DNA of 64,000 nucleotides, taken from JAAEPI01 sp964352625. GTDB taxonomy: Bacteria; Bacteroidota; Bacteroidia; Cytophagales; Cyclobacteriaceae. How positions within the stretch are numbered: the stretch's first letter is position 1; every line of letters begins with the position of its first letter. The notes under the pieces were generated by a model, which had not been told where the DNA came from, ran no database searches, and was given only the letters and a program-made list of their open reading frames with translations. Both the position numbers and the translations under genes were made by a program. Below, one piece after another: positions 35,497 to 44,432 of this stretch. The stretch covers positions 1-64,000 of the forward strand of contig CAYGSD010000010.1 of assembly GCA_964352625.1 (NCBI GenBank). The letters are read 5' to 3'.

Positions 35497-36480
35497 ATGG
35501 AATCAAACTTTATAGATTACGTCAAGTTCTACTCCCGATCAGGGAATGGCGGAGCTGGTTCTTCACATTTTCGTAGGGAAAAGTATGTGCCCAAAGGGGG
35601 CCCTGATGGAGGTGACGGGGGACGTGGAGGGCACATCATTCTTCGGGGCAATTCGCAGATGTGGACTTTGCTGCATTTAAAGTTTAGAAAGCACATCAAA
35701 GCAGAAAATGGACAAAATGGCTCAGGCCAGAGAAGCTCCGGCTCGGATGGTCAGGATGTGATTCTGGAAGTGCCGATTGGAACAATTGCCCGTGATGACG
35801 AAACCGGAGAAAAGCTAGTGGAGATCATGACAGATGGAGAGGAACAAATTCTTCTGCCTGGGGGAATGGGCGGCCAGGGAAATTATCACTTCCGGACCTC
35901 TACAAATCAAGCACCTCATTATGCTCAGCCCGGTATTGAGGGCATTGAAAAAACGATTGTTCTCGAATTAAAAATCCTTGCAGATGTAGGTCTTGTAGGT
36001 TTTCCAAATGCCGGAAAATCTACCCTCCTGTCTGCAGTGTCTGCAGCCAAACCAGAAATCGCTGACTATCCATTTACCACCCTGACTCCAAACCTTGGTG
36101 TGGTGGAATATCGAGATTATAAGTCTTTCGTGATGGCCGATATTCCCGGAATCATCGAAGGGGCCGCAGAAGGCAAAGGATTGGGAACAAGGTTTTTACG
36201 GCACATCGAACGAAATCCGATGCTGCTATTTATGATTCCGGCAGATTCCAATGACATCAAAAAAGAATTTGAAATTTTGCTGAACGAACTCAAAACGCAC
36301 AATCCGGAGTTGCTCGACAAGAAACGATTATTGGCCATTTCTAAGTCGGATTTGTTGGACGAAGAACTTACGGCCGAGATCAAAAAAGAACTTCCAAAAA
36401 TTGAACATGTCTTCATCTCAAGTGTCAGTGGATTGGGTATCCAAAAGCTCAAAGACAAAATTTGGCAAATGCTAAACTGA
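35497..36480 (+). CDS. obg: GTPase Obg/CgtA
   Basis: Obg is a ribosome-associated GTPase needed for 50S assembly and growth control. The 327-residue protein has the glycine-rich Obg fold (about 1-157; pattern PDGGDGGRGGHI) and a GTPase domain with GFPNAGKST at about 168-176 and DIPGIIEGA. The G4 motif is SKSD in place of NKxD. The C-terminal OCT domain of Gram-positive Obg is absent, as usual in this phylum. Confidence 0.94.
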   Translation: MESNFIDYVKFYSRSGNGGAGSSHFRREKYVPKGGPDGGDGGRGGHIILRGNSQMWTLLHLKFRKHIKAENGQNGSGQRSSGSDGQDVILEVPIGTIARDDETGEKLVEIMTDGEEQILLPGGMGGQGNYHFRTSTNQAPHYAQPGIEGIEKTIVLELKILADVGLVGFPNAGKSTLLSAVSAAKPEIADYPFTTLTPNLGVVEYRDYKSFVMADIPGIIEGAAEGKGLGTRFLRHIERNPMLLFMIPADSNDIKKEFEILLNELKTHNPELLDKKRLLAISKSDLLDEELTAEIKKELPKIEHVFISSVSGLGIQKLKDKIWQMLN

Positions 36481-36557
36481 GAACCTCTGACAATCTGACA
36501 CAAAAACTCCTTTGGCAATATTCTTGACCCTTGCCGACCGATCGAAAACGACCATTG

Positions 36558-37130
36558 ATGAAAAAGTACGAAGAGAACCCAGAAGAAATTAAAGACGAGG
36601 CTCCAGAGACAGCACAAGAATCTGCAGAAACAGAAAGTGAAGTCATTGATAAAGAACCTGTTGAAGAATTGTCTGATCTTGAAAAAGCAGAGCAGGCTGC
36701 TGCTGACGCCAAGGACAAATACCTGCGATTGTACTCAGAGTTTGAAAACTTCCGACGCAGAACTGCCAAAGAGCGAATAGATCTTATCGCAACAGCGAGC
36801 CGTGATGTCATTGAAAATCTACTTTCAGTACTTGACGATTTCGATCGTGCCAGCCAATCAGCAAACGATGAGAAAGCAACTCTTGAGACCGTAAAAGAAG
36901 GCATGGATTTGATTCAACAGAAGATGACTAAAACACTCCAGGCAAAAGGCTTGAAAAAAATGGACATCAAGAAGGGGGATAAATTTGATGATGAGTTTCA
37001 TGAAGCCATCACACAAATACCGGCAGAGAAAAAATTAGAAGGAAAAATCGTGGATGTAGTCGAGCCAGGTTATTTCCTCAATGATACTGTGATACGATTT
37101 GCAAAAGTTGTGACAGGTGCTAAGCAATAA
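36558..37130 (+). CDS. grpE: nucleotide exchange factor GrpE
   Basis: GrpE releases ADP from DnaK. With the ATG at 36558 the protein has 190 residues: an acidic disordered N-terminus, a long coiled coil (about 45-95) and the conserved C-terminal beta domain (KFDDEFHEAITQIPAEKKLEGKIVDVVEPGYFLND). A TTG nine codons upstream was not used. It is followed by dnaJ after two bases, while dnaK is elsewhere. Confidence 0.94.
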   Translation: MKKYEENPEEIKDEAPETAQESAETESEVIDKEPVEELSDLEKAEQAAADAKDKYLRLYSEFENFRRRTAKERIDLIATASRDVIENLLSVLDDFDRASQSANDEKATLETVKEGMDLIQQKMTKTLQAKGLKKMDIKKGDKFDDEFHEAITQIPAEKKLEGKIVDVVEPGYFLNDTVIRFAKVVTGAKQ

Positions 37131-37132
37131 TT

Positions 37133-38248
37133 ATGGCTAAGAGAGATTACTACGAAATTCTTGGCGTTGAGAAAAACGCGTCGGACGAAGAGCTCAAAAA
37201 AGCCTATCGCAAAACCGCGATAAAATTTCACCCAGACAAAAACCCAGACGACCCAACTGCTGAGGATAAGTTCAAGGAAGCGGCGGAGGCCTATGAGGTT
37301 TTGAAAGACCCGCAGAAAAGGGCAAGATACGACCAGTATGGTCACCAAGGTGTTGGAGGCCAAGGATTTGGAGGTGGCGGCATGAACATGGAGGATATTT
37401 TCTCTCAGTTCGGCGACATTTTCGGTGGGGGTGGTGGCAGCCCTTTTGATAGTTTCTTCGGTGGAGGTGGCGGCAGAGGTCAGCGTATGCGAAAAGGCTC
37501 GAACCTTCGCATTAAACTAAAACTCACCTTGAAGGAAATTGCGACAGGCGTTGAGAAAAAAATCAAAGTTAATCGACTGATTGTCGATCCAAACACAACT
37601 TTCAAAACCTGCAGTGCCTGTAATGGAGCAGGTCAGGTGAAACGAGTGATGAATACCATGCTTGGTCAGATGGTCTCCACCTCAACCTGCCCAACTTGTG
37701 GTGGTTCCGGTCAGACGGTTGATTCAAAAGGAAGCGGGTCGGACAACAGCGGCATGAGAAAGCAAGAGGAAGTAATTCCGATCAAAATACCTGCTGGAGT
37801 TTCTGATGGCATGCAGCTTTCTATGTCTGGTAAAGGGAACGAAGTGGCAGGTGGCATCCCTGGGGACCTATTGATCCTCGTAGAAGAAGGTCCAGACGAC
37901 ACTTTCGAGAGAGATGGAAACAACATCATTTACGAGCTACACATCAGTTTTGTAGATGCTGCCTTAGGCGCATCTGTCGAGGTACCAACCATCGATGGAA
38001 AAGTTAAAATCAAAATAGAGCCAGGAACACAGAGTGGGAAAGTCCTACGACTAAGAGGAAAAGGCATCAAGGCAATTGATAGCTATGGTACCGGCGATCA
38101 GTTAGTATATGTAAATGTTTGGACGCCCAAGCAACTTAGCAAGGAAGAGAAAGCCGTGCTAGAGGACTTAAGAAATTCCGAGAATTTCAAGCCGGATCCA
38201 GTAAAAGGCGAGAAGTCATTTTTTGAAAAAATGAAAGAATTCTTCTAG
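37133..38248 (+). CDS. dnaJ: molecular chaperone DnaJ with only two zinc motifs
   Basis: The 371-residue protein has a J domain with HPD near residues 33-35, a Gly/Phe-rich stretch (about 73-118) and the C-terminal substrate-binding domains. The cysteine-rich domain is unusual: only CSACNGAG (160-167) and CPTCGGSG (186-193) are present. The first and fourth CxxCxGxG motifs are replaced by VDPNTTF-like and SGSDNSG-like sequence. By the Escherichia coli scheme, zinc centre I (motifs 1 and 4) is lost and centre II (motifs 2 and 3), needed for work with DnaK, is kept. It is coupled to grpE. Confidence 0.93.
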   Translation: MAKRDYYEILGVEKNASDEELKKAYRKTAIKFHPDKNPDDPTAEDKFKEAAEAYEVLKDPQKRARYDQYGHQGVGGQGFGGGGMNMEDIFSQFGDIFGGGGGSPFDSFFGGGGGRGQRMRKGSNLRIKLKLTLKEIATGVEKKIKVNRLIVDPNTTFKTCSACNGAGQVKRVMNTMLGQMVSTSTCPTCGGSGQTVDSKGSGSDNSGMRKQEEVIPIKIPAGVSDGMQLSMSGKGNEVAGGIPGDLLILVEEGPDDTFERDGNNIIYELHISFVDAALGASVEVPTIDGKVKIKIEPGTQSGKVLRLRGKGIKAIDSYGTGDQLVYVNVWTPKQLSKEEKAVLEDLRNSENFKPDPVKGEKSFFEKMKEFF

Positions 38249-38297
38249 GATTGGTAAATCCTTGTAACATACCCTTCACATTCTCGTAAAGGTGTCC

Positions 38298-39194
38298 ATG
38301 TTGCGTTTGGTAATAGCGGCAGGCCTATGCCTGTACCTTTCTTTGAGCTCGTTTGCGCAGCTCAAAAAATTCTATACAATTAAGGAAACGTGCAGTTTCG
38401 ACACTGTCAACTTTACCCTTAAGGCTTCTTCGGGAAATTCTTTCATTAAAAATTACTCTGAATCCAGCTATCCTATGGTCATCCTTGGCAATCCTGATCT
38501 GGAACGCATCAATCCCTCATTCAACACCAAGTTCAAAGGAAAGACCTGCTTTGCCAAACTGGATTTGGAAGCCTATAACTCGCTAAACTTCGGAGATGGA
38601 TTCGCTTTTGTCGTAGCAAAAAAGAATCAGGAAAATGATGGTAATTATTGGAAAATTCTTGTCAATCAGGACAAGGTGTACCAATTCAATATGAATTACG
38701 GCGTAGGAAACACAGAAGTGGATTTGTCAAATGTCAAAACCGACAAACTCAAACTGAAAACCGGAAGTGCAAATGTGAAAATCGGTTATCAGGATGATAT
38801 GAAAAATCTGATAAGCATGGATACTTTTTTCATCAAAATGGACATGGGCACTTTGGAGACAACAAACATTGGTCACGCCAGAGCCTCTAATTATGTTGCC
38901 GATATTGGATTTGGCACAGCCCTTCTTGACTTTGCAGGCGAGCGTGACTACCGCATCAGATGTGACGCCAAGGTGGGTGCAGGTTCTTTGGACGTGCTCA
39001 TCCCAAACAGGGATGCTCCCGTGATCATTTATGTCAAAGGTTCCCCTTTCTGTGGGATACGCATGGCCGATGATTTTGAGGAAGTGGAAGAGCATGTATA
39101 TGTGAATAAAAGCTACTCAGCTCAGGCCAAAAACCTAATGACATTCGATGTTGACCTTGCGGTCGGCACGCTCTCAATTTCTTACGCCGAGTAA
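38298..39194 (+). CDS. secreted adhesin-like (DUF4097/DUF2807-type) protein
   Basis: From the ATG at 38298 the protein has 298 residues with a signal peptide ending SLSSFAQ (about residue 22). Its repetitive beta pattern, with segments such as DKLKLKTGSANVKIGY, DMGTLETTNIGHA and AKVGAGSLDVLIPN, resembles the stacked beta domains called putative auto-transporter adhesin head or DUF4097. Function is unknown. A GTG two codons upstream is possible. It is 49 bases after dnaJ and probably a separate unit. Confidence 0.65.
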   Translation: MLRLVIAAGLCLYLSLSSFAQLKKFYTIKETCSFDTVNFTLKASSGNSFIKNYSESSYPMVILGNPDLERINPSFNTKFKGKTCFAKLDLEAYNSLNFGDGFAFVVAKKNQENDGNYWKILVNQDKVYQFNMNYGVGNTEVDLSNVKTDKLKLKTGSANVKIGYQDDMKNLISMDTFFIKMDMGTLETTNIGHARASNYVADIGFGTALLDFAGERDYRIRCDAKVGAGSLDVLIPNRDAPVIIYVKGSPFCGIRMADDFEEVEEHVYVNKSYSAQAKNLMTFDVDLAVGTLSISYAE

Positions 39195-39250
39195 GATTTA
39201 ACAATCCCGTAATATTCACACTTAGGTTTTGATTTACCTTGGCATATTAC

Positions 39251-40324
39251 ATGGCAGAAAAAATCAAAATCGGCAATAAGCTCATTTTCAGAAATCTTGA
39301 TTCTCTGCTTGAGTCTTCCCCTGAAATAGAGTTGAATAATGAAAGCATGTGGGTTGTATTCAGCGACACGCACATGGGTGATGGTAGCTCCACAGATGAC
39401 TTCAAGGCCAATTCGCAATTATTCACCTCGGTTCTTTCCGATTATTACCAAAACAGGCAGTGCGGCCTCATTCTCAATGGAGATATTGAAGAGTTGCTTC
39501 GTTTCCCGCTTGATAAAATTGAGAAAACATGGCCTTTAGTGTACAAACAATTCGATCAATTTGCCGAAGCGGAAAAACTAATAAAGACGATTGGTAACCA
39601 CGATCTTCAACTTGGAATCAATAAAAATCTTCAAACCAGATACGAGCCTATAGAAGCTGCACGCCTTAAGTACAAGGAAAATCACATCAACATATTTCAT
39701 GGTCACCAAGCATCGAAAAGTTTTCAGGAACACAGCGAATTTGTGGGCTTCACTTTAAAATATTTCGCAAATCCTTTAGGTATAAAAAACTACTCTGTAG
39801 CGCACGACAGCATCAAGAAGTATAAAATTGAAAAGCGCATCTATTCCTACTCATCGTTCAATAAGAACGCAACCATAATTGGTCATACCCATCGCCCACT
39901 TTTCGAATCGATGCACAAAGTAGAGCGCATAAAATTCAGAATTGAGCAGCTATGCAGAGAATACGCGTCGAGTGAACCCTCTAGTGATATCATTGCTTCG
40001 CTCAAGTCACTCAAGAAAGACTTGAAGAAATATGTGAAGAAACAGAAGATCAATCCTTTCAGCACCTACATCTACAATGAAGTGTTTCACGTGCCCTGCC
40101 TCTTCAACTCCGGCTGTGTGATTGGCAAGCGCGGCATGACCTGCCTAGAAATTTCCGATGGAAAAATCCGATTGGTTCATTGGTTCGATAAAAACATTTC
40201 AAAAAAGTATCTCAGACAGAGTGGCTATCAGCCAGAGCAACTCGGGAAAAGTGATTTCTACCGGATGGTCATCAATGAAGAATCCTTAGACTATATCTTT
40301 ACCAGAATAAAATTTCTCGCTTAG
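39251..40324 (+). CDS. calcineurin-like metallophosphoesterase
   Basis: From the ATG at 39251 the protein has 357 residues. All metallophosphoesterase blocks are visible in order: FSDTHMGDG, LNGDIEELL, TIGNHDLQLG, IFHGHQASK and IIGHTHRP. These hold two metal ions. The substrate is unknown; UDP-diacylglucosamine hydrolases and nucleotide phosphodiesterases share this pattern. Its stop overlaps the GTG start of the GDPD lipoprotein (TAGTG). Confidence 0.85.
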   Translation: MAEKIKIGNKLIFRNLDSLLESSPEIELNNESMWVVFSDTHMGDGSSTDDFKANSQLFTSVLSDYYQNRQCGLILNGDIEELLRFPLDKIEKTWPLVYKQFDQFAEAEKLIKTIGNHDLQLGINKNLQTRYEPIEAARLKYKENHINIFHGHQASKSFQEHSEFVGFTLKYFANPLGIKNYSVAHDSIKKYKIEKRIYSYSSFNKNATIIGHTHRPLFESMHKVERIKFRIEQLCREYASSEPSSDIIASLKSLKKDLKKYVKKQKINPFSTYIYNEVFHVPCLFNSGCVIGKRGMTCLEISDGKIRLVHWFDKNISKKYLRQSGYQPEQLGKSDFYRMVINEESLDYIFTRIKFLA

Positions 40325-41199
40325 TGAAGAAATGCCTTATTCTATTTTTACTCGCGGCTATGGCCTGCTCTGAAAAGCCCAAAACCTTTGCCGACATTGA
40401 CCTTCAGGGTCATCGGGGTGCGCGAGGCTTGATGCCGGAAAACACGATTCCTGCTTTTATAAAAGCGCTTGAATTAGGGGTAAATACTTTAGAAATGGAT
40501 TTGGTCATCACGGCCGACTCACAAGTGCTCGTAAGCCATGAGCCCTTTATGTCCGCCGAGATTTGCATGGATTCTACAGGCTTCAGGTTCCCTGAGGAAT
40601 TACAAAAAAAATACAACATTTATGAAATGACCTATGATCAAGTCAAAGAGTTTGATTGTGGCTTAAGACTTCATCCCCGATTTCCAACTCAAGTGAAAAT
40701 CTCAGCCTCAAAACCTCTGCTCAAAGAGGTGATTGATGCCGTGAATGCCTACACCAAGGACAAAGGAACACCCGGTCCGAGATATAACTTGGAAATAAAA
40801 AGTCAAAAAGAAACCGATGGCAAATACCACCCTGCGGTCTCTGTCTTTTCCGACCTGGTCTACGAAGTGGTGGATAAAAAAGTAGACTGGGAAAAAGTCA
40901 CTATTCAGTCTTTTGACTTTCGTGTCCTCCAGTATTACAAGGAAAAATACCCAGAGGTAGTCCTTGCCCTCCTCATTGAGAATACTTTAAGCTGGACCGA
41001 GAACATTGACTCGCTCGGCTTCACTCCAACTATTTATAGTTGTGATTACAAACTGCTCTCGTCAGCAACAGTCACTGAAATCCAAGAAGCTGGAATGCAG
41101 GTGATCCCGTGGACGGTGAACGAACGAGCGGACATGGACAAACTTCTGGAATGGGGAGTGGATGGAATCATCACAGACTACCCCGATCGAACCAAATAA
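40324..41199 (+). CDS. glycerophosphodiester phosphodiesterase lipoprotein
   Basis: The 291-residue protein begins with a lipoprotein signal ending AMAC (Cys15). The GDPD domain follows, with LQGHRGARGLMPENTIPAF (His30) and LVSHEPFMS holding the second histidine. It probably acts at the outer or inner membrane surface on glycerophosphodiesters released from lipids. The GTG start overlaps the phosphoesterase stop. It is the second GDPD in the window and differs in anchoring from the one at 26497. Confidence 0.88.
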   Translation: MKKCLILFLLAAMACSEKPKTFADIDLQGHRGARGLMPENTIPAFIKALELGVNTLEMDLVITADSQVLVSHEPFMSAEICMDSTGFRFPEELQKKYNIYEMTYDQVKEFDCGLRLHPRFPTQVKISASKPLLKEVIDAVNAYTKDKGTPGPRYNLEIKSQKETDGKYHPAVSVFSDLVYEVVDKKVDWEKVTIQSFDFRVLQYYKEKYPEVVLALLIENTLSWTENIDSLGFTPTIYSCDYKLLSSATVTEIQEAGMQVIPWTVNERADMDKLLEWGVDGIITDYPDRTK

Positions 41200-41203
41200 T
41201 TTT

Positions 41204-42193
41204 ATGAATAAAAAATACAACGTATTCGGCATTGGCAATGCCCTGGTCGACTATGAAATTGAAATCACAGATGATTTTCTCAATGCAAATGAAGTGGAAA
41301 AAGGCCTTATGACCCTGGTGGAAGAAGATCGACAAAAGGTGCTTCTAGATGCTGTGAGTGGCAAAGTGAAGAAAAGACAAAGTGGTGGATCAGCCGCAAA
41401 CTCAATGATCGCATTGGCACAGTTTGGCGGTAAGGGATTTTATACCTGCAAAGTAGCTGATGATCAAGACGGCAGGCTTTACAAAAAAGAAATGGACGAG
41501 CTGGGCCTTGACACTAATCTAACCTCCCTGCCCGAAGGCACCACGGGTAAGTGTCTGGTGATGGTCACACCTGACGCACAGCGAACCATGAATACTTTTC
41601 TAGGAATCACCTCTGATCTGTCGACTAATGAGATCGATGAATCGGCACTTAAGGATGCTGAATACATTTACATAGAAGGGTATCTTGTTTCATCCCCTAC
41701 AGGTATTGAAGCAATCAAAAAAGTGAAAGAGCTAGCCAAGGCAAATGGCGTGAAAATAGCCTACACCTTCTCCGACCCAGCGATGGTTAAGTTTTTCTCA
41801 GATCAGAGCAAAGAAGCGGTCAGTGGTGGATTGGATTTGCTTTTTGCCAATGACGAAGAAGCCCAACTTTTCACTGGAACCGAACGAGAAGAAGACGCTT
41901 TCGAAGCTCTCAAGTCCTATGCATCGGAGTTTGTAATGACCCGAAGCGAAAAAGGAGCATGGATTTGGGATGGAGAATCAAAAATCGAAATTGCAGGAAA
42001 TAAAGTGACAGCCGTGGACACAACAGGTGCTGGCGACATGTTTGCTGGTGCTTTTCTCTATGGGATCACCAATGGATTTTCGAGAAAGCAAGCCGGTGAA
42101 CTAGCGAGTTTAGCGAGTGCTCAGGTTGTTGCCCAATTTGGTCCCAGGCTTGAAAATGAAGTCTCAAAGAATTTATTGAATAGCTTTAAATAG
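41204..42193 (+). CDS. adenosine kinase-like PfkB family sugar/nucleoside kinase
   Basis: From the ATG at 41204 the protein has 329 residues. It opens VFGIGNALVDYEIEI and contains RQSGGSAANSMIALAQFGG and the C-terminal TTGAGDMFAGAFLYG motif with the catalytic aspartate. Bacteroidota and alphaproteobacterial homologues are usually called adenosine kinase, but ribokinase-like specificity cannot be excluded. The longer frame from 41162 overlaps the GDPD gene and is not used. Confidence 0.82.
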   Translation: MNKKYNVFGIGNALVDYEIEITDDFLNANEVEKGLMTLVEEDRQKVLLDAVSGKVKKRQSGGSAANSMIALAQFGGKGFYTCKVADDQDGRLYKKEMDELGLDTNLTSLPEGTTGKCLVMVTPDAQRTMNTFLGITSDLSTNEIDESALKDAEYIYIEGYLVSSPTGIEAIKKVKELAKANGVKIAYTFSDPAMVKFFSDQSKEAVSGGLDLLFANDEEAQLFTGTEREEDAFEALKSYASEFVMTRSEKGAWIWDGESKIEIAGNKVTAVDTTGAGDMFAGAFLYGITNGFSRKQAGELASLASAQVVAQFGPRLENEVSKNLLNSFK

Positions 42194-42197
42194 TGTT

Positions 42198-42800
42198 TTG
42201 AAAATCAATTTGACCATAGCGTTCCTCTTTGCTTTTGCAATTGCATCTGCCCAAGGCTTAAATGATCGGGTGATCCAAATAGCCAATGCTTATGAAGGTG
42301 GCGGCTACAAATGGTCAAGCTCCGGGGCACCAAAGGCAATTATTTTCAAGGATTCGGAAATTTTGAAAAAGAGTGCACAAGGCACGTTCTGCAGTGGCTA
42401 TACTTTCACTGTTGCTTTCGAGGCACTTGATCAGGCAGGGAAAATAGATCATCTGTCCGTCGATCAGGTAAAGTGGCTGCAGCGGAACTGGTATGGCACC
42501 AATGATGTCTCAGCCGAAACCCAATGTCTCTACTCATTGCATTTTCTGGGACTTGGGGAGAAAGTCAATCTTTCAGATGCAAAGCCCGGCGATTTCATTC
42601 AATTCTGGAGAAACAATAAGTCAGGTCACTCAGTTATTTTTCTTGATTGGGTAAAAAACGAATCCGGTGAAATAACAGGCATCAAGTACAGAAGCACTCA
42701 GAAATCTACCAATGGTATAGGTGACAGAACCGAAACCATCGGGACAGGTGAGAAAGACATCAATTTGAGTCGCCTTTACATCGTTCGCCTGAAAGGATAA
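42198..42800 (+). CDS. secreted NlpC/P60- or CHAP-like cysteine amidase candidate
   Basis: The 200-residue protein has a signal peptide ending IASAQ (about residue 19). A nucleophile-like cysteine lies in GTFCSGYTF (Cys64 region) and a histidine in SGHSVIFLDW, preceded by AKPGDFIQFW. That Cys...GDFIQF...GHSVIF order is the hallmark of NlpC/P60 and CHAP peptidoglycan amidases. The start is TTG at 42198; no ATG gives the signal peptide. It lies directly before the formylglycine-enzyme-like fusion lipoprotein and may work with it on the cell wall. Confidence 0.62.
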   Translation: MKINLTIAFLFAFAIASAQGLNDRVIQIANAYEGGGYKWSSSGAPKAIIFKDSEILKKSAQGTFCSGYTFTVAFEALDQAGKIDHLSVDQVKWLQRNWYGTNDVSAETQCLYSLHFLGLGEKVNLSDAKPGDFIQFWRNNKSGHSVIFLDWVKNESGEITGIKYRSTQKSTNGIGDRTETIGTGEKDINLSRLYIVRLKG

Positions 42801-42824
42801 CCCTCGATTCTCTAACTTCGAATC

Positions 42825-44360
42825 ATGACCAAACTGTGGCCTTTTGCATTCCTCATTCTTCTCGGATGCTCCAATCCGTCGGCACAAACTGAGCAAGAAA
42901 CTTGTCTCATTTCCACTGACTCACTTCCAGATTTTTTGGACGGACAAAAGCGAATGGTGCTCGTTCCTTCTGGAGAATTTCTCATGGGAGATTCTTCCGG
43001 ATCGACCTGGGAAAAGCCTGTTCGTTCGGTAAAAGTCTCAGGCTTCTACATGGACGAAACCCCAGTCACGTATGCTGCCTTCCAAGAATATGTAGAGGAT
43101 GGAGGCAACCCTACCCGCTACTGGGACTACTCCTCGTACAACATTCCCGAACAACCAATTTCCGGGATTAGCTGGTACCACGCCATCAATTATTGCAACT
43201 GGAGAAGTGCGAAAGAAGGATTGAAACCTAGCTATGTCAAAACTGGATCGCTCGATGAATGGGGGTTAGCATCCTGGGAGTTGGATAGCACAGCAGAAGG
43301 TTACCGCCTCCCTACCGAAGCAGAATGGGAATACGCAGCGCGTGGTGGCTTAGAGCAAAAGGACTTCCCATGGGGCGATGAATTCGACGATTCCTGGGCC
43401 AATTATGATACTGATAAGGGAGAAATGAAAAGTGAATGGTGGCGACTAGCTACTGTGAAATCCCAAAAACAAAATGCTTACGGGCTTTATGGAATGGCTG
43501 GTAATGTATGGGAGTGGACGACAGATTGGTTTGATCCAACTTTCTACTCGCAAGGAGAAGATTGCAATCCTTCAAACCTTGAAGAAGGACGCTCCAGGGT
43601 GGTCCGCGGTGGAGGTTGGGGAAGTCCAAATCCTGACTATCTAAAAGTTTTTAAGAGAAGTTTTGCTGCTCCAAGTAATTACAATTACGCCATTGGCTTT
43701 AGATGTGTAAGACCAGCCCTTTCTAAAAATGGTGACTCAACCTCTTCCAGCAATTTTGAATTTTATCAATATCCTTCCCAACCTGAAAGTCCCGTCGACA
43801 TTTCCGCTATTGATTTCTACTCGGAAGAGTTTATCCAAAGACTAGGTAATTACCTAGGTGATAACTTCCCTCAATCTCTCTACTTCCTGCAAGAGGTGGA
43901 CGGTCAGAAGAAAACGACTCCTGAAGCATTGGCCCGCCTAATTGTGGAAGAAAGCAAAGCCGCCAAGATCAATCCCCTTTTCGTCACTTCTATTATGATT
44001 TCTGAAAGTGGATTCGCCACCGTTTCTTTCCCTCGCTGGTGGAACAACCCCATGGCCTACCATTGGCAAAATAAGAACATGGTGAAGGGACTGCCCTCCT
44101 ACACAGCTGACAAGTCCATGAACCGAAAATATAAAGACCTGCGAGCCGCCATTCAGAATTACTCAAAAATTCGACGTGATATTTACTTCGAACGAGCTGA
44201 AAAAGACCTCTACGCTTTCCACCTTTTGTATGTAGGATACGAAGCAGAAGAATGGATGTACACCATCGGGAAAGTCTTCAGGGAAGTAGCCAACGTCCAT
44301 ATTTCTCCTACGGAACCAAACGAGGATGTAGGCAGGTTTATCTATTCGGATTGGGAATAG
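42825..44360 (+). CDS. lipoprotein fusing a formylglycine-enzyme-like domain to a lysozyme-like domain
   Basis: The 511-residue protein has a lipobox ILLGC (Cys15). Residues about 40-300 form an FGE-sulfatase (SUMF1) domain with the patterns MVLVPSGEFLMGD, YRLPTEAEWEYAARGG, YGLYGMAGNVWEWTTDW and VVRGGGWGSP. The paired catalytic cysteines of true formylglycine enzymes are absent from the segment after RGGGW. Residues about 340-511 contain a separate domain with MISESGF (Glu394) and RWWNNPMAYHW, resembling lytic transglycosylase or glucosaminidase cores. It is probably a cell-wall-binding or cell-wall-cutting lipoprotein. Confidence 0.72.
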   Translation: MTKLWPFAFLILLGCSNPSAQTEQETCLISTDSLPDFLDGQKRMVLVPSGEFLMGDSSGSTWEKPVRSVKVSGFYMDETPVTYAAFQEYVEDGGNPTRYWDYSSYNIPEQPISGISWYHAINYCNWRSAKEGLKPSYVKTGSLDEWGLASWELDSTAEGYRLPTEAEWEYAARGGLEQKDFPWGDEFDDSWANYDTDKGEMKSEWWRLATVKSQKQNAYGLYGMAGNVWEWTTDWFDPTFYSQGEDCNPSNLEEGRSRVVRGGGWGSPNPDYLKVFKRSFAAPSNYNYAIGFRCVRPALSKNGDSTSSSNFEFYQYPSQPESPVDISAIDFYSEEFIQRLGNYLGDNFPQSLYFLQEVDGQKKTTPEALARLIVEESKAAKINPLFVTSIMISESGFATVSFPRWWNNPMAYHWQNKNMVKGLPSYTADKSMNRKYKDLRAAIQNYSKIRRDIYFERAEKDLYAFHLLYVGYEAEEWMYTIGKVFREVANVHISPTEPNEDVGRFIYSDWE

Positions 44361-44380
44361 CCCAATTATGTAAACAAACA

Positions 44381-44410
44381 TTGACGGTTTCCGCAAAGCC
44401 GTTACTTTTG
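44381..44410 (+). promoter_or_regulatory. putative promoter of the M16 peptidase pair
   Basis: TTGA at 44381-44384 is followed after 18 bases by TACTTTTG at 44403-44410, matching the Bacteroidota -33/-7 arrangement. It ends 22 bases before the ATG at 44433. Confidence 0.6.
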
Positions 44411-44432
44411 GACACTTAAAACATTATCTAAA

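Noticed and set aside
42825..44360. True formylglycine-generating enzyme, or GldJ/GldK gliding lipoprotein
   Set aside because: The catalytic cysteine pair is absent from the RGGGW segment, and the C-terminal lysozyme-like domain does not fit GldJ or GldK.
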